Positions 18,538-25,747 of a stretch of 64,000 nucleotides of DNA are shown piece by piece. The notes beneath the pieces were generated by a model. It did no database searches and was not told the DNA's origin. It saw nothing but the letters and a program-made list of their open reading frames with translations. The DNA is from an uncultured Ruminococcus sp. (GTDB taxonomy: Bacteria; Bacillota; Clostridia; Oscillospirales; Ruminococcaceae), in assembly GCA_910584195.1 (NCBI GenBank), contig CAJTYV010000003.1:62001-126000 (forward strand), read 5' to 3'. The first letter of the stretch is position 1. Each line of letters starts with the position of its first letter. A program made the position numbers and the translations under genes.

Positions 18538-18939
18538 TCAGCCGCAGCCTCCGCAGGTAGCACAGCTTCCTGTGCAGCTTGACGGCTGACAAGTCTCAGG
18601 GTCTTCGCCGTTCGCACAAAGTGTGATTATCTGATTAATATTGTTTACAAGAGCTTCAAGGGAACCCTGTGCGGCTGTAAATACCATCATATTTTTATTG
18701 CTCATGATCTGCTTGTAATTGGATTTTATACCCTCGTCAAGCTCCTTTATCTTGTCCGTGTCCTTATCTTCCTTGCAAAGCTCGGCGTTAAGCTCGTTTC
18801 TCATTTCGTCAAAATCCGTTATCTGCCGCTGAAGCGCCTCGTCGGCATCGTTAGCCTGCTTTGCGAGAGTGTACGCTATATAGCGGTCGTCCGCCTGTAA
18901 TGCCTTACCAAGTTCCCTTGTCATTTCAATAATATCCAT
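18538..18939 (-). CDS. YmcA/YlbF-family regulator with Cys-rich tail
   Basis: A 133-residue helical protein of the YlbF/YmcA family (NANDADEALQRQITDFDEMR and VNNINQIITLC segments). The last 20 residues contain six Cys (CQPSSCTGSCATCGGCG). In Bacillus, YmcA, YlbF and YaaT form a complex that carries iron-sulfur clusters and acts on RNase Y and development. The Cys-rich end here would suit cluster binding. The Bacillus order ymcB(miaB)-ymcA-...-mutS is kept except for three inserted lipoprotein genes, which favours YmcA orthology. Good AAAAGGAG site. Confidence 0.85.
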   Translation of the reverse strand: MDIIEMTRELGKALQADDRYIAYTLAKQANDADEALQRQITDFDEMRNELNAELCKEDKDTDKIKELDEGIKSNYKQIMSNKNMMVFTAAQGSLEALVNNINQIITLCANGEDPETCQPSSCTGSCATCGGCG

Positions 18940-18984
18940 TTTAAATTTCTCCTTTTAAAATATAATATCTACAACTTTAGTGGA

Positions 18985-19030
18985 GGACTCTGTCCCCCAC
19001 ACCCCCTGCCAAAGGGGTGACCCCTTTGGA
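18985..19030. repeat. G+C-rich intergenic repeat with palindrome
   Basis: GGACTCTGTC, a C-rich run and CCTGCCAAAG lead into a perfect 10-bp palindrome arm pair (CCAAAGGGGT / ACCCCTTTGG) with two bases between. The first part matches the copy at 2968-2996. A weaker relative of the palindrome may lie at 61640-61680. It stands between the third lipoprotein gene and the ymcA-like gene. Confidence 0.55.
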
Positions 19031-19043
19031 ATCTCTGTTGTTG

Positions 19044-19117
19044 TGAGATACCTCTGTATAAAGCCTAAAGGCTTACAAAAATTTTAAATTACTTTGCTTT
19101 ATACAGAGGTATCTCAC
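19044..19117. repeat. Perfect 21-bp inverted repeat
   Basis: Arms at 19044-19064 and 19097-19117 are perfectly complementary over 21 bases. They enclose a 32-base spacer that starts with a small hairpin (AAGCC-TAAA-GGCTT overlapping the inner end). No T-run follows on either strand, so it is not a plain terminator. It lies behind the last lipoprotein gene. It resembles a tiny fold-back element and differs in sequence from the three elements at 47-53 kb. Confidence 0.7.
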
Positions 19118-19192
19118 GAAAACGGACACCAAGAATTACTCCTTTAACAGAAAATATAAAGAATACAATACCTACTAAGTTGTAAATAATGT

Positions 19193-20125
19193 TTATGCAA
19201 TATCAAAAACGTACAGACTATAGGTATTATCCTCCAGACGTTTTGCATACAAGTGTAATTTATCAACAGACGCAAATTTCAGAGCCATATTGCCGTATTC
19301 AACATCTGTTTCCAATATATATTCCTTTGCTGTTTCACCGCTTTCAAGCGAAATAACTGTTATGATATATTTACCTTCATAGCGGTTACCCTCATGTCTT
19401 ATAACAGCCGCCAATCTGCCGTCTGCCGAAACATCATATCCTCTGTAATACTTTAAACTTGCCAAATCTTCCTGTATCGGAATATCCCTTATTTCATAGG
19501 TATCAAGGTCATATTCAGAAAATCCAAGAACATTAAAATATTCTACTTTAGTAAGTATCAGTGAATTTCCACGAACAACCTCCGGATAATAGGCTTCCAT
19601 AATAAGATGATTTTCTCCGCTTTTCATGTCATACACGCCGAAGCCTGTGTTTCCCCATTCACTGCACGCTGAATATGCAAATCTGTCGCTGTCAATCGGG
19701 AATTCGGTTTTCACCCACGAATAAGCATCATCAGGATAAGGCTTTTCTACAAGGATAGTTTCCTCGCCGTTATCCTTTACAAGTTTAATATTGCCGTCCT
19801 CATGTGAAAGTATTCCGTATCCTGCCATTTCAATATTACTGGGAAACGTTGAATAAAATATTTTTTCATCGGGTATCAATCCGGAATTTTCAGACTTTTT
19901 CAAATCGTACAGTTTTATATTATCCGCAATTTCTGTATACGCCGGTTCGGTCTTTTCTTCCGTAACTTTCTCTGTCACGGCTTCTGTTGCCGATTCGGTC
20001 TGCTTCTCCGTTACAGCTTCCGTCATTTCCTCTGTAGCAACTTCACTTACAGAATTTTCGGGAGTTTTTGCACTACAGCCTGTAAGCAGAATTACCGAGC
20101 ATAATATCAATAAAAATTTTTTCAT
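19193..20125 (-). CDS. Lipoprotein, beta-propeller-like, paralogue 3
   Basis: A 310-residue exported lipoprotein. The signal peptide MKKFLLILCSVILLTGC ends in the lipobox LTGC (Cys17). A Thr/Glu-rich spacer with repeated TEAVTEKxTE units (about 25-62) follows. The rest (about 65-310) is made of short strand pairs such as YGILSHEDGNIKLV and DVSADGRLAAVIRH, typical of propeller blades. This domain is clearly related to the middle part of the 944-residue neighbour (EIADNIKLYDL versus EISDNIKLYDL, and a final LYVFDIA versus LYAIDIP). Function unknown. Its start overlaps the previous stop by one base. Confidence 0.85.
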   Translation of the reverse strand: MKKFLLILCSVILLTGCSAKTPENSVSEVATEEMTEAVTEKQTESATEAVTEKVTEEKTEPAYTEIADNIKLYDLKKSENSGLIPDEKIFYSTFPSNIEMAGYGILSHEDGNIKLVKDNGEETILVEKPYPDDAYSWVKTEFPIDSDRFAYSACSEWGNTGFGVYDMKSGENHLIMEAYYPEVVRGNSLILTKVEYFNVLGFSEYDLDTYEIRDIPIQEDLASLKYYRGYDVSADGRLAAVIRHEGNRYEGKYIITVISLESGETAKEYILETDVEYGNMALKFASVDKLHLYAKRLEDNTYSLYVFDIA

Positions 20126-21285
20126 TATGTTCCCTCATGTTCATAAACTTTACGTATGAAATTTCCGTTAATATCAAGTTCTGCAATATATGAGTAGTAC
20201 GGACCGCTTGATATTTGAATGAATATCCTATCATTCTCATATTGTATATTGTCTATATCATAATAATACTCATTTCCAAAAAATTCATTGGCATCAAATA
20301 TTTTTTGTTTTTCGCCTTTTTCAAGCTTAAACAAAGTTCCGGAATCCTTGCTGTCTAATGATGGATCAAGAAAAATTGTATCTCCGCAAAACTCAAAATC
20401 ATAAACATCTTCGCAGACAAACTCAATACTGTAATCTTCAAGACTCATTCTCATAAGGCTGCTTTGAGAAATATAGTACATATATCCGCCGTTGATGCGT
20501 CCTGTTCCGCCGTCATAAAGAATAATAAGTTCATGGTTTTTCATATTATACACACCTATTTTATGTGAATCATTTTCAACCCACTCAAAATAGATCTTAT
20601 CTTCATTAACAAGGAAATCGGGAATGTAGAATGATTCATCAAGGGTAAAGAGCAATTCTTTATTTTCTCCATTGTAATCCATTCTGTAAAACTCAGAAAT
20701 TTTGTTTTCATATGTACTATAATAAATGTACTTTTCAGTAAAATAAGATGTAAACCAATAATTATACAGTCCGTCACTTAACGATTTACCAACACCGTTT
20801 TCATATTTATATATTTCATATTGTGAAGGATTAAAAATATGCTTTACTCCATAAAAAGCAGTCTCTTTGTTAAAACAGCACTCAAAATCCTCATGTAGTT
20901 CCTCACAATTTTCCAATGGCACGGGCTTTCCGTCTCCGCTGTCAAAGCTGAGAGCATAATTGGCACTATCACGTCCACCTACATAAGTATAATAAAAATA
21001 TCCATTATCAGAAAAGAAAATTGTTTTTCTCTTGTTAATCTGGTCATTTTTATTTGGCGTCGCAAGATTAAGCTCCATAACGTTCGGATATTCTTTTTGC
21101 TTATTACTTATATATGTCGGTTTTACAGAATTATTTTCTGTCGAAATTTCTGTTTTCTCCTCTGCCTCTGTTACTGTTTCCGTCATTTCCTCTGTAGCAA
21201 CTTCACTTACAGAATTTTCGGGAGTTTTTGCAATGCAACCTGTAAGCAGAAATGCAGAGCATAATATTAATAAAAATTTTTTCAT
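20125..21285 (-). CDS. Lipoprotein, beta-propeller-like, paralogue 2
   Basis: A 386-residue lipoprotein with signal peptide MKKFLLILCSAFLLTGC (Cys17). Residues 1-40 are nearly identical to the next protein in the operon (KTPENSVSEVATEEMTE), but the remaining domain is different. It consists of repeated Tyr/Phe-rich blades (YYSTYENKISEFYRMDYNGE, FSDNGYFYYTYVGG) of the kind annotated as DUF5050 or low-density-lipoprotein-receptor-like propellers. The shared head and unrelated body suggest exchange of the export segment between genes. Placed 10 bases after the 944-residue gene. Confidence 0.83.
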   Translation of the reverse strand: MKKFLLILCSAFLLTGCIAKTPENSVSEVATEEMTETVTEAEEKTEISTENNSVKPTYISNKQKEYPNVMELNLATPNKNDQINKRKTIFFSDNGYFYYTYVGGRDSANYALSFDSGDGKPVPLENCEELHEDFECCFNKETAFYGVKHIFNPSQYEIYKYENGVGKSLSDGLYNYWFTSYFTEKYIYYSTYENKISEFYRMDYNGENKELLFTLDESFYIPDFLVNEDKIYFEWVENDSHKIGVYNMKNHELIILYDGGTGRINGGYMYYISQSSLMRMSLEDYSIEFVCEDVYDFEFCGDTIFLDPSLDSKDSGTLFKLEKGEKQKIFDANEFFGNEYYYDIDNIQYENDRIFIQISSGPYYSYIAELDINGNFIRKVYEHEGT

Positions 21286-21295
21286 AATATATCCT

Positions 21296-24130
21296 TTATG
21301 GAGTTACATCAATCACACTGATTAAACTGCCATTATCATCATAAATCTGTTCTTCGCGTTTAACAAGTACTTCTTTGCCGTTGCTGTCGTACTCCAGATA
21401 GTCTTTAAATATGCCCTTGGCGTTCCAGTATCTCTTTTCAGCCGAAACAGGCACAAGTACATCGCCCGACCATTTATATACGGTATCGTCCGCATCAACT
21501 GCACTTGATTTTGCGTGTACAGAAAGCGTTTTGTCATTATTTATTTTAACATAAAAATGCAGATTGTCAAGTGCTTCCCATTTTTCATAGTACTCCGTTT
21601 CGGGATTATAACGGAAATAACTCCAAACCATATTAGTAGCGAGTGCCTTTGTTACTGCTATATCATTATAGCCGTCGAAATCATAGTCCCTGAACTTCAC
21701 CAAATCTTGTGATTTGCGGTTAAGAAGAGCATCATCAATTTCCGCATCAAGCGACTGATATAATTTGTTGTCCAGATATATTTCAATTCCGCCCGAATTG
21801 GTAATCTTATATGAAAAGTTTTTTTCTTTATTAATAAGCGGTGTAAGTTCAGTCAAAGTATTTGTATTATAGCAGTCGCCCGTGAATATATCAACCGCAT
21901 ACCAGCCTGTAGTTACACGGCGGTCGTCATGATCTTCGTAACTCCGAAAAATATAATACGTCCTGCCGTCAAATTTCTGTCTGTTGTAATATGAAATATG
22001 CCTGCCGTCATATTTTTCAAGACCATTCCATAAAAGCTCCGACGCTCTGCTTACACTAATAATTCGTGAATATTCGGTAAGCGAAGTATCTATTTCATCA
22101 AAACTGTAATCCCTGCCAAGCGATACGTATTCAATACCGCTGTACTCCGCAAGTTTGGCATTATACTCATCTTCAGTTATTTCAGTATCATTGAATTTGA
22201 AAGTAGCCTGCTCCTTACCGATGTAACCCACATCATTATAGAATTTAGCAATTATATTTATTTCGTTATTTTCCAATCTGAAAAATCCATTATGTTCAAT
22301 ACCCTGCCCCATATTCCAACTGACAATTATTCCCATATCTTCATAATAACCGATGTCACCGTATGCACCATATTTACCAAGATAAATAAGTCCGTTGTCA
22401 TAAGTGTATATATGACAACCAGCGGCATGACTTGTATCTTCCGATATTATGAGTTCAGGTGTACCGTCTGTATTGAGGTCATAAAGCGAAAATGCTGAGT
22501 GCTCGATAATATTGTTACCCCAAAAGTACTCATCTGAATCCATAAAATCAAACAACGCCTGTTTATATGCTTTCTGCCATTCATTCAATTCAGGTATCAC
22601 CGGAATATCTATAGCATACAAATAATTACTGCCAACACCATCTTTTTTATAAGCATATACATAAAGCTGATACTCCGATACAAATTCCAGATTAAAACTT
22701 GCATACTCATTTTCAGAACTGAATTTATATTCGGCAACTTTTGCATCATCATCAAGCGAAAACAAAGTTACAACATACTCGCCGTTTTTATTTTTTCCTG
22801 AAAATACTGCTGCTGTTTTTCCATCGGGCGAAAATGCAGCTTTATGATAGCGCTGTTCCTGAGAAATATATTTTGATTCAATATCAGTCAATTCAAATGT
22901 TTTGAGATTCAGCTTTGAGTAACCATAAAAATCAGCAATAAAGCCACGTGTGAGTATCAGATAGTCGCCTGAGACTTCTTCCGGAGAATAGTGGCATCTG
23001 TCTTTACTTTCAATTCGGAAATCTTCATTGTTGGCAAGATCATAAACTCCGCATCCAAGACTTGCGTCTTCCTGAATTATATTATAAGCAAAGCGACTGT
23101 CGTCAATTATACAATTAATAACCACATAAACCGTTTCACTTTCCACAGGAAGTTCAATCAATGCAGTACGTTCCCCTGAAAGATTTTCAAGGTAAATATT
23201 TCCGTTTTCTGCCGAAATCTTCCCTCGTAACATTTCATACTCTTTTATGTAAGAATTTTCCTCATAATTTTGCAGATACTCTTTATTTTCGGGAAAAGTA
23301 AGGTCATACAGTTTTATATTATCAGAAATTTCGGTTACATTAAGAATATTGCCTGAAACTTTTTTTATATTCTCCTCTTTCAGTTTCATAAATGGAATAT
23401 CAATAATATCTGTATTGTCAGTAAACTGCTCATAATATTCATTGTACTCTGTTACACATAACGGTATTTCTGTATCATCGTCAGAACGAATATAATAAAC
23501 CGTCCCCGAACTGCTTGTATCGTATTCAGCAGGATATTCAAAAAAATCAGTACCTCCTGCTTCATCTATCTGCTGATTTACTATGTCAATAACATCTTTA
23601 TCAATCCCACGTACGCTCCCACACTGGTCATAAGAATCCGTTTCGGCGTTGTACTTGTACATCTGAAACGGGTGAACTTCAAATGAATGTGTCTGATTAT
23701 GGGCAGAATACACTCTCACTGCACCGTTTTCATAGAAATCAGACTTAATATATCCCGAAAACTGTTGAATTAAATTTCCGTCAGCATTATGGTCATACAT
23801 CAATATCGCACGATTATCAAATGTAACAAGAAGTTCCTCCCTGCCGTCACTGTCAATATCATAAACCGCAAAATCAATTGATACATCATTGGTATAATTT
23901 TTATAATCCCAGTCGGGAAATTCACGATCATAGTATATATTTTCAAGTAACTCACGGTAAGTTTGTTTTTCATATACATTTGATCCAGTAATTTCCTCCG
24001 TTGCAACTCCATCTGTTTGTATTTCTGTTGTACTTTCTGAATTTATATCAGATGTACTGTTTTCAGCAGTTTTATTACTACAGCCTGTGAGCAGAAATGC
24101 CGAACATAATACACATAAAAATTTTTTCAT
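21296..24130 (-). CDS. Large mosaic lipoprotein, paralogue 1
   Basis: A 944-residue lipoprotein (MKKFLCVLCSAFLLTGC, Cys17). Several modules follow in order. First is an FG-GAP/VCBS-like part with AVYDIDSDGREELLVTFDN (about 75-95). Next is a propeller-like part (about 260-510) related to the 310-residue neighbour. A second VCBS-like part has SLYDLNTDGTPELIISED (about 545-565), and a last module contains FRDYDFDGYNDIAVTKA (about 825). Asp-rich loops suggest calcium binding. The start overlaps the miaB stop by 4 bases (ATGA), so expression is tied to miaB. No function is known. It may bind a surface polymer. Confidence 0.85.
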   Translation of the reverse strand: MKKFLCVLCSAFLLTGCSNKTAENSTSDINSESTTEIQTDGVATEEITGSNVYEKQTYRELLENIYYDREFPDWDYKNYTNDVSIDFAVYDIDSDGREELLVTFDNRAILMYDHNADGNLIQQFSGYIKSDFYENGAVRVYSAHNQTHSFEVHPFQMYKYNAETDSYDQCGSVRGIDKDVIDIVNQQIDEAGGTDFFEYPAEYDTSSSGTVYYIRSDDDTEIPLCVTEYNEYYEQFTDNTDIIDIPFMKLKEENIKKVSGNILNVTEISDNIKLYDLTFPENKEYLQNYEENSYIKEYEMLRGKISAENGNIYLENLSGERTALIELPVESETVYVVINCIIDDSRFAYNIIQEDASLGCGVYDLANNEDFRIESKDRCHYSPEEVSGDYLILTRGFIADFYGYSKLNLKTFELTDIESKYISQEQRYHKAAFSPDGKTAAVFSGKNKNGEYVVTLFSLDDDAKVAEYKFSSENEYASFNLEFVSEYQLYVYAYKKDGVGSNYLYAIDIPVIPELNEWQKAYKQALFDFMDSDEYFWGNNIIEHSAFSLYDLNTDGTPELIISEDTSHAAGCHIYTYDNGLIYLGKYGAYGDIGYYEDMGIIVSWNMGQGIEHNGFFRLENNEINIIAKFYNDVGYIGKEQATFKFNDTEITEDEYNAKLAEYSGIEYVSLGRDYSFDEIDTSLTEYSRIISVSRASELLWNGLEKYDGRHISYYNRQKFDGRTYYIFRSYEDHDDRRVTTGWYAVDIFTGDCYNTNTLTELTPLINKEKNFSYKITNSGGIEIYLDNKLYQSLDAEIDDALLNRKSQDLVKFRDYDFDGYNDIAVTKALATNMVWSYFRYNPETEYYEKWEALDNLHFYVKINNDKTLSVHAKSSAVDADDTVYKWSGDVLVPVSAEKRYWNAKGIFKDYLEYDSNGKEVLVKREEQIYDDNGSLISVIDVTP

Positions 24131-25488
24131 ATCATTCTACCCAAAACTGCCCAGTTCATAGCATCAGTAATTTCAACGTCCGCAAACTGCCCGATAAGAG
24201 ATTTGTCGCCCTCAAACTCAACTATGATAAATTCATTGCTTTTGCCTGTGACGTAACCCTCACGCTTTTTAGAAATATCATCTACGAGCACACGCATTTT
24301 CCTGCCGACAAAACGCCTGTAATTTTCGCTTGAAATTTCACGCTGAACTTCAAGAAGCTGTCTCATACGCTGACTTTTTACATCATCGGTAGTAGCGTCG
24401 TCCATTTCAGCCGCCCGAGTTCCCGAACGCTTAGAGTAAATAAACGAATAAATATTATCGTATTTCACACGCTTTATAATGTCCAAGGTTGCGTCAAAAT
24501 CCTTGTCCGTCTCGTTCGGGAATCCTACTATCAGATCGGTGGTAAGAGAAAAATCAGGGTCTTTGCTTCGGATATAGTCAACTGTTTCAAGGTACTTTTC
24601 AGCAGTATACCGGCGGTTCATGCGGTGCAGCACATCGCTGCTGCCGCTTTGCAAAGGCAGATGCAGATGCTTTGCCACCTTATCACACTCAAAAATAGTA
24701 TCTATCAGCTCTTTCGTAGCATCTTTCGGGTGAGAGGACATAAAACGGATAATGAAATCCCCCTCTATTCTGTCAAGCGCCCTTAAGAGCTTCGGAAAAG
24801 CGTTTTTTTCGCCTAAATCATTACCGTAAGAATTAACGTTCTGCCCGAGCAGCATAATTTCCTTATAGCCATTCTGCACAAGTTTTTTCACCTCGGAAAC
24901 TATGTCCTCCTGTCTGCGGCTTCTTTCACGTCCGCGAACGTAAGGCACAATACAGTAAGTACAGAAATTATTGCAGCCGAACATTATCGGCACGCTCGCT
25001 TTAAAGCTGCTGTCTCTGACCTGTACCGTCTCCTGCGAAAAATCATCGTATTCCGATATATCCACGCCGAATTTCTGTCCTTTCAGGCACTCCGAAAGCA
25101 ACCTCGGAATACTGCTGAGAGCCGAAGTGCCTACGACAAAATCAACTTGCGGATAGGACTTTTTTATTTTTTCGGCAATATGCTCCTGCGCGGTCATGCA
25201 GCCTGAAATGCCGATAATAAGAGACGGTTTCAGTTCCTTAAGCTTCTTCATGCTGCCGACTATGCCAAACACCCTGTCCTCGGCATTTTCACGGACTGCA
25301 CATGTATTCAGTATAATAATATCGGCGTCATTTTCGTCATCTGTCAGAATGCAGCCCATGCTTTTCAGAAGTCCCTTTATCTTTTCACCGTCGGAAATAT
25401 TAAGCTGACAGCCAAAGCTACGCACATAGGCTTTTTTTGGTGTATCTACCGTCATTTTCACAAATTCCTCTATGTAATTATTTTTCAT
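24127..25488 (-). CDS. miaB: tRNA-2-methylthio-N6-dimethylallyladenosine synthase
   Basis: A 453-residue radical-SAM methylthiotransferase. The N-terminal UPF0004 domain has RSFGCQLNISDGE and NTCAVRENAEDRV, with Cys for the auxiliary cluster. The radical-SAM motif is FGCNNFCTYCIVPY (CxxxCxxC), followed by VRGRERSRRQEDI. A C-terminal TRAM domain follows. It adds the methylthio group to i6A37 made by MiaA, and both genes are in this operon. Ribosome binding site GGAGG, six bases from the ATG. Confidence 0.96.
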   Translation of the reverse strand: MKNNYIEEFVKMTVDTPKKAYVRSFGCQLNISDGEKIKGLLKSMGCILTDDENDADIIILNTCAVRENAEDRVFGIVGSMKKLKELKPSLIIGISGCMTAQEHIAEKIKKSYPQVDFVVGTSALSSIPRLLSECLKGQKFGVDISEYDDFSQETVQVRDSSFKASVPIMFGCNNFCTYCIVPYVRGRERSRRQEDIVSEVKKLVQNGYKEIMLLGQNVNSYGNDLGEKNAFPKLLRALDRIEGDFIIRFMSSHPKDATKELIDTIFECDKVAKHLHLPLQSGSSDVLHRMNRRYTAEKYLETVDYIRSKDPDFSLTTDLIVGFPNETDKDFDATLDIIKRVKYDNIYSFIYSKRSGTRAAEMDDATTDDVKSQRMRQLLEVQREISSENYRRFVGRKMRVLVDDISKKREGYVTGKSNEFIIVEFEGDKSLIGQFADVEITDAMNWAVLGRMI

Positions 25489-25533
25489 TAAAAGCCTCCG
25501 TACGAATTATTTTTACCGCATAATATCCATTTT

Positions 25534-25562
25534 ATTATAACATATAATTACCTAAAAATCAA
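25534..25562 (-). promoter_or_regulatory. Sigma-A-type promoter for the miaB operon
   Basis: On the minus strand TTGATT and TATAAT are separated by exactly 17 bases, about 45 bases before the miaB start. It is the only strong promoter I see before this long gene series. Confidence 0.8.
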
Positions 25563-25679
25563 CATACGCGGAGGGAAATTCGGAGTTTTATTTTTTCAGC
25601 GCGAATTTGGGTGCAGCGACACGCTGCTTATATCATATATTATAAAATTGCAGCAGGCACGGAAATATATTTCGTTTAT

Positions 25680-25715
25680 AAAAAACAACGAACCCGAAAA
25701 AATGGGTTCGCTGTT
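25680..25715 (-). terminator. Terminator of the GH26 gene
   Basis: A 12-bp stem with one G-T pair (AACAGCGAACCC / GGGTTCGTTGTT on the minus strand) is followed by a T-run. The GCGAACCC stem resembles that of the terminator at 51423-51455 behind another dockerin gene. Confidence 0.85.
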
Positions 25716-25747
25716 TCTTAGAGCTTGTTTAATAAAGTTCTTACAAT

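Noticed and set aside
25716..25745. TTAGAGCTTGTTTAATAAAG resembles the terminal arm of elements E2 and E3
   Set aside because: No matching second arm or core was found nearby; about nine shared bases are too few to call a solo end.
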